Source: Akkermansia muciniphila (GTDB lineage: Bacteria > Verrucomicrobiota > Verrucomicrobiia > Limisphaerales > SXQI01). Taken from it: 42,892 nt of DNA. Below the pieces are notes generated by a model that was given only the letters and a program-made list of their open reading frames with translations, was not told the origin of the DNA and made no database searches. A program made the position numbers and the translations under genes. Below, one piece after another: positions 8,085 through 16,808 of this stretch; position 1 is the stretch's first letter; every line of letters starts with the position of its first letter. The DNA is taken from NCBI GenBank assembly GCA_945867235.1, contig CAMBHS010000006.1:1-42892 (forward strand). The letters run 5' to 3'.

Positions 8085-8843
8085 TCAGGGGTGCAACACC
8101 CGATGACGGCCGGTTTTAAAACTTTGATGGATGGCTTTCGTTACCATTTTTTTTCCTGCCACCACGGATTCAAACAATGTGGCTCCTAACGCGAGATGAG
8201 CTGCGATGGCTGCGGAATACGTGCAGCCCGTTCCGTGAGTTTTGATTCCCAGAAGCCGGGGCGCTTGCAGAAGCCATTCGTCGATTCCGTTGTAAAAAAT
8301 ATCCAACGCAAGTTTTCCCGTGGCAAGGTGTCCGCCTTTCAGGAGGACAGGAGTTCCGTAACACTTGAAAATGGTTCGCGCCGCCTCTCGCATGGATTCT
8401 ACATCTGGGATTTTGTGTCCGATCAAAACTTCTGCTTCTGGGATATTGGGAGTGAGAATGGCTGCCTTCGGAAAAATCAGCTTTTTCAAGGAGTCAAGTG
8501 CTTCAGGTTTGAGCAGCAACGCCCCACTTGTTGCGACGAGCACGGGGTCTATCACCCAAGGCACTCGGGGAGTGCGATGCATCCACTGGCCTGCGATCTC
8601 GATAAGCTCTGAAGAATAAAGCATTCCCGTTTTGATGGCTCCTACGGGGAAGCTTTCGCAGACCGCCGCGATTTGTGCTTCGAGCAAGGGTGGCGAGACG
8701 GTTTCCATCCCTCTCAATCCATTGGGGTTTTGGGCCGTGATACAGGTCACAGCGCATGTTCCATGAACCCCTGCAGCTTCAAAGGTTTTCAAATCTGCCT
8801 GTATCCCAGCACCGCCGCCGCTGTCGGAACCCGCGATGGTCAA
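8085..8843 (-). CDS. thiD: Hydroxymethylpyrimidine/phosphomethylpyrimidine kinase
   Basis: 252 residues of the ribokinase fold. The N-terminal [20 protein letters not shown] is diagnostic for ThiD, and [15 protein letters not shown] carries the catalytic region with Cys207. ThiD phosphorylates HMP and then HMP-P to give the pyrimidine half of thiamine pyrophosphate. No other thiamine gene or TPP riboswitch is visible nearby, so it may serve salvage or sit apart from the main thi cluster. The start is odd: the frame is closed by TGA seven codons before the TTG at 8843. Family members usually carry several residues before L-T-I-A-G-S-D. An ATG at 8864 in another frame would supply MNQPTHS directly before LTIAG if one C were removed near 8845. 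Confidence 0.93.
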   Translation of the reverse strand: MTIAGSDSGGGAGIQADLKTFEAAGVHGTCAVTCITAQNPNGLRGMETVSPPLLEAQIAAVCESFPVGAIKTGMLYSSELIEIAGQWMHRTPRVPWVIDPVLVATSGALLLKPEALDSLKKLIFPKAAILTPNIPEAEVLIGHKIPDVESMREAARTIFKCYGTPVLLKGGHLATGKLALDIFYNGIDEWLLQAPRLLGIKTHGTGCTYSAAIAAHLALGATLFESVVAGKKMVTKAIHQSFKTGRHRVLHP

Positions 8844-9024
8844 GGCTGTGCGTCGGTTGGTTCATAGGGTTGTAGGCATGTAAAGAGTTTCTCAGGCAAT
8901 AGCCTGAAAAAACGTAAAATCCAACTTAAAAAATAAGAACTGCATCCCTATTTTATTGAAATTTCATGGAGACAAAAAATTCCCAGCCGTTGCGATGGTG
9001 TGGAATCTGCTTATACTCCAAGGT

Positions 9025-12000
9025 ATGCGTTCGAAAAGAATTACAGTAACGGTTGGTGCTGTATTCGCGGTGGTGATGCTTCATGGGTGGTTCACTTCTA
9101 CCCCTCCCACTGCCATTAGCGAGCCAGAGATTGCCTCGTTCTCACGTTTCGCGGAAACTCAAAAACGCATCCCATCCAATAATTTCTTTGGAGCGATTTC
9201 AAAAAAAATCACGCCCCTTCGTTCCAAGGAGTCTTCCCTTCGGCCGTCGCTGGTTGTGAGTGAGCCTGTTTTCGCGGCATTCAACTTATGGATGACCCGA
9301 TATCTTTCGCAGGCTCCGAGCGATCGCGTAGCGTTGGTCGAGGAAGGGATGAATCTCGCCCGAAGTCGCCGGGAAGAAATGGTTGATTTGATTGAGTCAG
9401 ATCCGCAACGCGCGTTGCAACTGTCAATTACCTTGGCTCAGCAGTCATTCTTGCCCAGTCAGGTGCAGGCAGAGTTGGAGCAGCCGATTAGCGCAAAAGG
9501 CGACCTAGAGATATTGGCGGCCTTGCCTGCTCTAGGTGAAACAATCCCTCCCGTGACTCGGCAAGTCGTAATGGGTCAGCACCGTTTTGAGGCTTTTATT
9601 TATGGTCGTCGGGTGGGCGAACCGACTCGTAGGAGCATTGCCTTGAACGGGATTGTGTTGGGCAACCGAATGGCAGTGAATGAAAATCCCAGTCGTTTGC
9701 TGGAGTCTGCGGAGGTGGCTTGGCTACGCAGCAGGAATCAACTCGCACCGTTTGAATTGTGCCAAGTTTCATCTCAACTGACCCTCAGTAATGATGACGA
9801 AGCGGTTCTCGAATTAGCGGGAGAGATTATACCGCTCTGCAGTACGGCCCATGCGGAACGGCTTAATGAGGAGGCCATCCGCACCGAAGCCAGTGGTGGC
9901 GAGGAAGGAGGTGGGGGCGTCGTATTGGGTGATCCAGCACCTTCGGTATATACCGAAGGGATCAAGGATTTAATCATTATCCGAGTCGATTTTTCAGACC
10001 TAATCGGCGAGCCATTCAGCCTGAACACAGGCACCAACATCGTGGTTGGACTGAACACGTTTTATCGCGATATGTCCTATGGTAAAGCAGGGTTTACTGA
10101 GGTGGGTTATGGTTCCGATCTGACTCCACTTTTCCGGATGCCCCGCACGGCTGTTTACTATGGAACCAACGATGCCTCCGTCCTTCGAACCGACGCCCGC
10201 TCTGCGGCGACCACGGCAGGTTATAGGATGGCGAACTTTAATTTTGACGTGATTTGCTTTGGCGATGTCCCGGGATTTAAATTCGCCGGGTTGGGTTACA
10301 TTGGCGGACCAGGCGCATGGATTCGTGGCACTTCCTCTTTAGGAGTTGTGGCGCACGAACTGGGGCATAATTACGGGCTTAACCATGCCAACTATTGGGA
10401 TACGGCCGGGAAAAGTATCACCGGCAGCGGGACAAGTGTGGAATATGGAGACAAATTTGACACGATGGGAACAGCTTCCGCAGGTAGCAAACATTTCAAT
10501 GCTCGTTACAAAAATTATCTCAATTGGTTAACATCCGCTGAGGTAACCACAGCCAGCCAAAGTGGAACCTACCGGATTTATCCACATGATGATCCTGCTT
10601 CCACGGGAATTCGTGCGTTAAAAACTTCCAAAAACACGACCACGAATTATTGGGTGGAATATCGCAGCCGTTACGGCTCCAACAAATGGATGACGAACGG
10701 AGTGGGGATTCGGTGGGCGGAGACGAAAAACCAAAGCTCATTACTGCTCGACATGACGCCAGGTTCACCGGATTCCAAAGATGATTCTCAATTGTTGTTT
10801 GGCCGAACCTTTTCCGACAAGACGGCGGGAGTGCATATCACACCCATCGGACTTTCTGCAACGGTTCCAGTGGGAGTGGACATCGTCATCAACCGAGGCA
10901 CTTTTCCTACGAATATCCCTCCAATAGCCCGATTGGAAGCTCTCGCCACAAACGGTTCGGTGAATTCGTTTTTTAATTTTTCCGTAGTTGCCAGTGATGC
11001 CAACAGTGACGCGCTCGCCTATTCATGGGATTTTGGAGACGGAAGTATTGGCAGTAATACGGTGACTCAAAAGCATGCGTGGACCGCTGCGGGAGATTAC
11101 GTCGTCCAATGCACCGTGACGGATATGAAAGGGGGCACGAGCATGGATTCAATCTTGGTCAAGGTGGGGAATCCGACAACCTACCTGATCAGTGGTCGCG
11201 TGTGGGAAAACGGGATTCCGGTTCCAGGAATCAAAGTGACCGTATCCTCCACCAAATCGATTCTCACGGATTCCTCAGGTCGTTATTACATTACGGGTTT
11301 GCCTGCTGGAGCCTACACCGTTCAGGCGGTTCAAGAAGGATACTCATTTGCACGGTCGGGTTTTTCCGTTCCGCTCTCCGTTGGACCCTCGAGGTTGGGG
11401 ATGGATTTCGTGGTGATTTCAGAGGCGACATCAACCACTTCAATACTAGTGGCGGCAGGATCGGTCTGGCAGTACTTGGATAATGGGAGCAATCTTTTGA
11501 GTGCGTGGTTGGGATTTGATTATGATGATGCGGCGTGGAGTGAAGGGCCGGCACCCTTGGGGTATGGCGATGACACCGAAAAAACGGTTGTGCGTTTCGG
11601 GACAAGTGCGAACAACAAGTATGTCACGACTTATTTTCGCCGCAAATTTGAGGTTTCAAATCCCTCCGCGATCTTGGATTTGACGCTCGGATTGCGCAGG
11701 GATGACGGCGGGGTTGTCTACCTTAACGGTAAGGAAGTTTTTCGCAGTAATATGACCACGGGCTCGATCGGATACACCACGTTGGCTTCTTCCAGCGCGG
11801 GTGGAGTCGAAGAAACCACATTTTACGAAACGTCCATCAGCCCAGATTTGTTGATATCTGGAACCAACTTGCTGGCGGTTGAAATTCATCAAAATTCTCG
11901 TTCCAGTTCGGACATTGCTTTTGACCTGAGACTCGAAGCCGTTATAGCCGCATCGGTGACCCCGCCGGAGCTTTCGGCCAAGGTAGAGGACGATGGATTG

Positions 12001-12174
12001 GTATTGATCTGGCCGGATACCGGTCTCGAATGGAAAATGGTCACGACCATCACACCGGACTCACCACAATCATGGATACCATTAGGTGTTCCTGCCCTGA
12101 AGGATCAGGGTTTCCGAGTGCTGAAACTGCCTCTGACGACTTCATTTCAGTTTTTCAAACTCAACGCGCCCTGA
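9025..12174 (+). CDS. Large exported metzincin-type zinc metalloprotease with PKD and carboxypeptidase-regulatory-like domains
   Basis: About 1049 residues from ATG 9025, which begins a signal peptide or anchor (MRSKRITVTVGAVFAVVML). The open frame reaches TTG 8956, but that adds nothing convincing. The catalytic site HELGHNYGLNH (residues 444-454) fits HExxHxxGxxH of metzincins, and DTMGT with Met481 is a plausible Met-turn; the layout resembles gametolysin (M11) peptidases. A PKD domain follows (about 632-705, with SWDFGDG), then a carboxypeptidase-regulatory-like beta-sandwich (about 718-790, SGRVW...GRYYITGLPAGAYTVQA). A C-terminal domain (about 806-975) has RRDDGGVVYLNGKEVFR, often found in secreted Verrucomicrobiota proteins. 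The long N-terminal region (about 30-300) may be a propeptide. Likely role: extracellular protein degradation. Confidence 0.88.
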   Translation: MRSKRITVTVGAVFAVVMLHGWFTSTPPTAISEPEIASFSRFAETQKRIPSNNFFGAISKKITPLRSKESSLRPSLVVSEPVFAAFNLWMTRYLSQAPSDRVALVEEGMNLARSRREEMVDLIESDPQRALQLSITLAQQSFLPSQVQAELEQPISAKGDLEILAALPALGETIPPVTRQVVMGQHRFEAFIYGRRVGEPTRRSIALNGIVLGNRMAVNENPSRLLESAEVAWLRSRNQLAPFELCQVSSQLTLSNDDEAVLELAGEIIPLCSTAHAERLNEEAIRTEASGGEEGGGGVVLGDPAPSVYTEGIKDLIIIRVDFSDLIGEPFSLNTGTNIVVGLNTFYRDMSYGKAGFTEVGYGSDLTPLFRMPRTAVYYGTNDASVLRTDARSAATTAGYRMANFNFDVICFGDVPGFKFAGLGYIGGPGAWIRGTSSLGVVAHELGHNYGLNHANYWDTAGKSITGSGTSVEYGDKFDTMGTASAGSKHFNARYKNYLNWLTSAEVTTASQSGTYRIYPHDDPASTGIRALKTSKNTTTNYWVEYRSRYGSNKWMTNGVGIRWAETKNQSSLLLDMTPGSPDSKDDSQLLFGRTFSDKTAGVHITPIGLSATVPVGVDIVINRGTFPTNIPPIARLEALATNGSVNSFFNFSVVASDANSDALAYSWDFGDGSIGSNTVTQKHAWTAAGDYVVQCTVTDMKGGTSMDSILVKVGNPTTYLISGRVWENGIPVPGIKVTVSSTKSILTDSSGRYYITGLPAGAYTVQAVQEGYSFARSGFSVPLSVGPSRLGMDFVVISEATSTTSILVAAGSVWQYLDNGSNLLSAWLGFDYDDAAWSEGPAPLGYGDDTEKTVVRFGTSANNKYVTTYFRRKFEVSNPSAILDLTLGLRRDDGGVVYLNGKEVFRSNMTTGSIGYTTLASSSAGGVEETTFYETSISPDLLISGTNLLAVEIHQNSRSSSDIAFDLRLEAVIAASVTPPELSAKVEDDGLVLIWPDTGLEWKMVTTITPDSPQSWIPLGVPALKDQGFRVLKLPLTTSFQFFKLNAP

Positions 12175-12232
12175 ATGGGGTGCCTGTTTCCATCAGGATA
12201 TAATCACTGACAAGCTCGATTCGCTTGGACGG

Positions 12233-13515
12233 TTAACGATTTCTCGAACCTTCGATGCAGGAAGGCAATTGCTTCGACCAAAAGTCCTGCAAAATGTTCC
12301 CATCTGCGCCCAACCCTCCAAATACGAACAACTCGTGATCGGTCCAAACGGAAACATGATTCATTCTGCATTCGGGGGCATCGTCGGTATTAATCTTTTT
12401 CCACATGTCAGTGGTAGGATCATAAATAGCACTGTCCATTGAGTTTCCTGCATCGCCCTCACCACCCCACACAATCATTCCATGACCTGTCCATATTGCA
12501 GTGTGAAACTTCCGAGCACTCGGAGCCAGCAACGTGGAGATGGGGATCCATGTATCTGACTTTGGGTGATATCGGCTCCCAGTATTCCAATTTGTGTCGC
12601 CTGTATTTCCTCCCCAAATGATCATTTCTTTTCCCGTCCACACAGCACTGTGATTTTCTCTCATCACCGGAGCGTTGAGCGTTGAAATCATTGTCCATCG
12701 ATTTTGGGTGGGTTCATATTCAGCCCCTTGGATCAGGGTAGTTTTCGGATCGGGAGAAAATCCACCCCAGAGAATGGCCTTTTTTCCAGTCCAGATCATC
12801 GTCTGGTTGAATCGCGGTTGCGGATTATTTTCCGATGACATGGAGGACCAAGAATCTCGTGCCGGGTTGTATCGAGCCCCGCCTTTCACTGGTCCATCCT
12901 TGTTTCTTCCGCCCCAGATCACCATTTCTGTGCCAGTCCAGATCGCTGCATGATCCGCACGAGGAGAGGGGCAATCGAGGCTTCCCAGCGGTTTCCAACA
13001 ATCCTTCGATGGATCATACCCCCCCCCGTATTCACCATAAGACCAAGAGGATTGGAGGACCTTTCGTAACCGCCCCAGATTATCATTCGTTTTCCTGTCC
13101 AAATTGTGCTGTGACCGCAACGTGCAGAGGGGGCATTTGATTCGGACACTCGAAGCCAACGATCGGATATTGGCTGAAAACGCACCCCTGTATTAAAGAA
13201 TTCAATGTCACCGGATCCGCCCCACAGGATCACGTCTTTGTCCGTCCAAACCATGGAGAGAAGTTGCCGGGCTTTAAAATCGATCGCAACCTCTCTTCGT
13301 TGCCACAGGAAGGAGTCGATTGGATTGCTTCCTTTTTGGTCTGTAGTGGAACGAGTTGTGGACGTTCTTTTTGAAACCCCTTCAGGGTTGAAGCCTTTCG
13401 ACTCTTTAACGACCTTCTGATGCGGTTCGAGACCTTGGGATGTCACCGTTAATTTAAGGTGCAAAAAACAGACGCCGAGAAAAAGGCGACAAAACCTTGG
13501 AAACCACCGGGTCAT
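12233..13515 (-). pseudogene. Exported kelch-repeat protein, split by a one-base frameshift at a G9 tract
   Basis: Two overlapping frames together encode one kelch beta-propeller. The 5' part starts at ATG 13515 with a signal-peptide-like MTRWFPRFCRLFLGVCFLHL and holds two kelch blades. The 3' part continues to 12233 and holds five more. Seven WTGxxMIIWGG-type motifs are visible in all. The join is in a run of nine C at 13019-13027 (G9 in the mRNA). Adding one G turns NTGGGMIHRR into NTGGGYDPSKDCW, which is exactly the expected kelch strand. So the gene is either disrupted, phase-variable, or mis-assembled by one base. The protein would be exported and bind a protein or glycan partner that sequence cannot reveal. 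Confidence 0.8.
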
Positions 13516-13578
13516 GGCGATGAGACCCAGAACCCGTTCGATTCTGATTACAAACAATTCACCTAAATACGCAAATGA

Positions 13579-13609
13579 CACTATGAACGTCGACGAATTC
13601 ACTATGAAC
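13579..13609. repeat. Pair of direct repeats CACTATGAAC spaced 21 bp, upstream of the kelch gene
   Basis: CACTATGAAC occurs at 13579-13588 and again at 13600-13609, a start-to-start distance of 21 bp, or two helical turns. The pair lies 64-94 bases upstream of the kelch ATG at 13515. Position and spacing would suit a regulator binding site, but this is inference from spacing alone. Confidence 0.4.
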
Positions 13610-13774
13610 AATTCGGATGATGCTTCCTGAGTGAACAGAAAGAGGTACCGAATAAGCAGGTTTCAAGCCAGTCGGTATTGGCTCACAAATAATTGAATCA
13701 TGTGATCGCCTTTATCGAGGGTCAGCACTCTTCAACCCCTTTGAATGACGCAGGAAGGGTTAGGTTCAGACACA

Positions 13775-15412
13775 TTATTCAAGACAATGCGTGAGGAAGG
13801 GTAGTAACTGTTTCTTGCGTGAAACGACTCCATTCAGTTCGTAAATACCTGATTCAACCTCTGGGTAGTCGATTTTGGACAGAAATGTGGACTCGCCCGA
13901 GAGGAGCAACAAAGAAGACTGCGCGACGACATCGGTTACAAGCAGTGCCGAAAAGTAGAAATTTTTTGATTCGCGGTGTTCTGCAAGTGCAGTGATGACT
14001 TCGTTTTTGCGTTTCCAGAAATGGTCGAATCCCATCTCCTCAATTTGTGCGACCGAAAAATATTTTCCGTTTTCAGAGTATTCCTTGCAATCAGTGGTCA
14101 CCGCTTGTTGTGCTGGTTTGGAGACCAGTAGCGATCCGGAAGCGAAAAGTTTTTCGGTGAAGCTCGTGGCATTCACACCGGAAATAGTTTCCAACTGACT
14201 GAGCACATCCGCATCGCGTTCCGTCGTAGTAGGCGAGGTTAGATTCAACGTGTCGGAAACAAGACCGGAAAGAAGTATTCCCGCTAACGACGGGGACATT
14301 TCGAATCGGTAACGGAGGAACATTTCTGCGACGATTGTGGAAGTGGAGCCAACGGGTTCGTTCCGGAACAGGATCGGAGTCTGAGAGGTCAGTCCTATTC
14401 GGTGGTGGTCGATGACCTCGATAATGTCTGCCGTATCGGCACCGTCAACCGCTTGAGATAATTCATTGTGATCCACTAAGATCAACTGCCGATCCACCTT
14501 CCTCAAAAGATCAGATTTTGAAAGGATTCCCACCGTGCATTGCTGTTCGTCCAGAACTGGGAACGCTTGAAAGACCGATGCGGTCGCCAAAGCCCGAACA
14601 TCGGCGAGGTATTCCTCCGCATGAAACGCGAGGAACTTGTCATGAATCATGTTCTCTACGGTGATCGAGGCGCGGGAGAGCATGGCCGTCGTGGCTGAAT
14701 CATGAGGAGAGATTAACAACGAAACCCCGTTGCGACGAGCTTCACCTAACCTCGCGTCTGAAACCTGCAAACCGCCTGTGATGACAATCGCTCTTACGCC
14801 TTGGGAAATGGCAAAATCCTGGATGTCATCGCGATCACCCACCACCACGATCAATTTCTCTTTTGGATAAAGCGGAACACGATTGGAAAACGCCGGCAAA
14901 GACATAGCTCCGATCATCAGGATGAGCGATTCCACGCGATCAGGATCCTGAACGCAGACCATTTCTGCAGAGAGTGTTCGTGCCAAGTTTCGCAAGGAAG
15001 CATGCACGGTGCGTGAATCAAAAAGACGGTGAGGGGCAGGGAAAAAGAACTTGGACATCTTGAATAATGAGAGGAGCCCTTTACAACTCCTATCGGGATT
15101 CAGCACGGGGAGAACCCGGATATTCCGTTCATCCATAAGGCCGAGAGCCTCAGCGACTGTCGCTGTGGGAGGGAGCGAAACCACGTTGTCCTGCATGACA
15201 TCGCGCACCTTGGGAGCGACATTTGACACGAACCGTGGTGCGGGAAAGCCAAAGGTTCGCAACACATGGTCGATCCGGTCATTCGTATCACCGCACCGCG
15301 CAGCCACCGCGTTGGACATGCCCGTGCGCCGTTTGAATTCAGCATAACCGATTGCAGAACAAATGGCGTCGGTATCCGGATTTTTGTGGCCTATGACAAG
15401 AACTTCACTCAT
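13775..15412 (-). CDS. ppaC: Family II (Mn-dependent) inorganic pyrophosphatase with CBS and DRTGG domains
   Basis: 545 residues. The DHH-type phosphoesterase N-terminus VIGHKNPDTDAICSA gives His9, Asp13 and Asp15. The second catalytic part has LVDHNE (about 313-317) and VIDHHRIG (His336-His337), and the C-terminal DHHA2 domain includes the SRKKQLLP loop. Between the two halves of the DHH domain lie a CBS motif (about 65-125), a DRTGG-like domain (about 130-250) and a second CBS motif (about 255-310). This is the architecture of nucleotide-regulated CBS pyrophosphatases, in which adenine nucleotides bind the CBS pair and tune activity. The enzyme hydrolyses pyrophosphate and pulls biosynthesis forward. 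Ordinary family II enzymes are about 310 residues, so the extra length is explained by the insert. ATG start at 15412. Confidence 0.93.
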   Translation of the reverse strand: MSEVLVIGHKNPDTDAICSAIGYAEFKRRTGMSNAVAARCGDTNDRIDHVLRTFGFPAPRFVSNVAPKVRDVMQDNVVSLPPTATVAEALGLMDERNIRVLPVLNPDRSCKGLLSLFKMSKFFFPAPHRLFDSRTVHASLRNLARTLSAEMVCVQDPDRVESLILMIGAMSLPAFSNRVPLYPKEKLIVVVGDRDDIQDFAISQGVRAIVITGGLQVSDARLGEARRNGVSLLISPHDSATTAMLSRASITVENMIHDKFLAFHAEEYLADVRALATASVFQAFPVLDEQQCTVGILSKSDLLRKVDRQLILVDHNELSQAVDGADTADIIEVIDHHRIGLTSQTPILFRNEPVGSTSTIVAEMFLRYRFEMSPSLAGILLSGLVSDTLNLTSPTTTERDADVLSQLETISGVNATSFTEKLFASGSLLVSKPAQQAVTTDCKEYSENGKYFSVAQIEEMGFDHFWKRKNEVITALAEHRESKNFYFSALLVTDVVAQSSLLLLSGESTFLSKIDYPEVESGIYELNGVVSRKKQLLPFLTHCLE

Positions 15413-15491
15413 GAACCTGCCTTGGATTCGGCTTTATTCATGGATCAATTTCTAACCGATTATTGGATTCAAGGCAAGTCACAGAGCGGGT

Positions 15492-16694
15492 TCAAAATTT
15501 TAAGAATATTTTCCGCCGATACATCCAATGCAGTATAAGCCACAGCACGGTGAGCTCTGCCACACTCCGGAACATTCCTGACCAAGGATCTCCGAACAAT
15601 TTGAAAAAATGTGGACCTAAATGAATTTGAAATGAATTGATGATAAAACCGCCGATCAAATGAGCCAAACTATAGATCACGATGGAATTCATCCCCACGA
15701 CAACCAACGGGAAAGCCCAAGCACGATAATTCTTCAATTCGATGGTGTGATAGAAAAACGCCATCAGAAGGCAGCACCACCCGGTAGAAAATATGACCCA
15801 TCCCGGTGTCCAGATTTTTTTCACCACCGGAGCGACGCCGGTCATATCCAGAATCTGACCCATCGCCAAACAGACAATCCCGGTGACGATCATCTTTTGC
15901 AATTTGGTGATGTTCGCCATTCCCGATCGGATCAATTGCCCCATCAACAGTCCGCAAATCATGGTCGCCAATGTCGGAATGAAACTCAAGGTCAGGTATC
16001 CCCCTCCATTAAACAAAAATGGTTTTGATCGAGGAAAAAGGTTCAGAAACCAAGTCTCAAAATGAGCGGCTATATTTGTATTTTTATCCCAATGGGCGGC
16101 GAATCCTTGGAGGTGCGGCCAATTGGCCGGAACGCCTACGGAGGCGTAATCAAACGTCGCTGAGGGCAGGGGATAAAGCGCAAAGGCGAGCCAATAAAAA
16201 AACAGCACAAGCACTAGGGTGATCCATTGAATTCTTGGCTTCACCCAACCTAGCAGGAATAAAAACGTGTATCCCAGTCCAATTTGTGACAAGGTATCTT
16301 CAAAGGTCCACATCGTTTGGGAGTGATGAGTGCTTCGCAGAAACACCCCCAATAAAACCAGAATCACCGAACGCCCCAATGCATGAGCCAACAACCTATA
16401 AAAAGTGTCCCCTTTGGCGACGCGACTGGCGATTGAGAAGGGCAATGCGACACCAACCATGAACGTGAACGAAGGTTGGATCAAATCCCAGAGAGTGCAC
16501 CCCAACCATGCCACGTGATCCGTCTGGTAAGCGAGGAATTGCAAGAAATGGGACTGCGGAAAGCTGGAGGCCAGATGACCCAGGCCCAACCCTCCGGATG
16601 CCATGAGCAACATGACAAACCCACGGTAGGCGTCTAAGGAATTGAGTCGAGCGGAAGCATTGGAACCTGGAGAAGGGGTGGCACAGGGTTGCAT
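15492..16694 (-). CDS. DUF5009-type membrane protein related to heparan-alpha-glucosaminide N-acetyltransferase
   Basis: 400 residues from ATG 16694; an ATG at 16754 would add 20 residues. About ten hydrophobic segments indicate an inner-membrane protein. The N-terminal LNSLDAYRGFVMLLMASGGL is the signature of the HGSNAT/YeiB-like acyltransferase group (L-x-S-L-D-x-x-R-G), and the following WDLIQPSFTFMVGVALPFSI is typical of bacterial DUF5009 members. These proteins are thought to move acyl groups across the membrane onto sugars, but the bacterial substrates are unknown. Longer upstream reading overlaps the divergent gene at 16809, so I reject it. The short gap before 16809 should hold divergent promoters. 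Confidence 0.85.
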   Translation of the reverse strand: MQPCATPSPGSNASARLNSLDAYRGFVMLLMASGGLGLGHLASSFPQSHFLQFLAYQTDHVAWLGCTLWDLIQPSFTFMVGVALPFSIASRVAKGDTFYRLLAHALGRSVILVLLGVFLRSTHHSQTMWTFEDTLSQIGLGYTFLFLLGWVKPRIQWITLVLVLFFYWLAFALYPLPSATFDYASVGVPANWPHLQGFAAHWDKNTNIAAHFETWFLNLFPRSKPFLFNGGGYLTLSFIPTLATMICGLLMGQLIRSGMANITKLQKMIVTGIVCLAMGQILDMTGVAPVVKKIWTPGWVIFSTGWCCLLMAFFYHTIELKNYRAWAFPLVVVGMNSIVIYSLAHLIGGFIINSFQIHLGPHFFKLFGDPWSGMFRSVAELTVLWLILHWMYRRKIFLKF

Positions 16695-16808
16695 ACCAGA
16701 ATTTTTAACAGATTGTTGCCCAGAGCCAAGAGCGAAAAAAAGCGCAAAAAGCATTCCCTCAACGCGGGTTGCTTGACTTGAGTGGCTTGGCTCCTTTAGT
16801 TTAGTTCC

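Noticed and set aside
8892-8912. Terminator hairpin TCAGGC/GCCTGA near 8892-8907
   Set aside because: On the plus strand it is followed by A residues, and on the minus strand the T run comes before the stem. It lies between divergent starts, where a terminator is not expected.
9774-10058. Minus-strand reading frame inside the metalloprotease
   Set aside because: Shadow of the strongly supported plus-strand gene, with Ser/Pro-rich antisense composition and no family resemblance.
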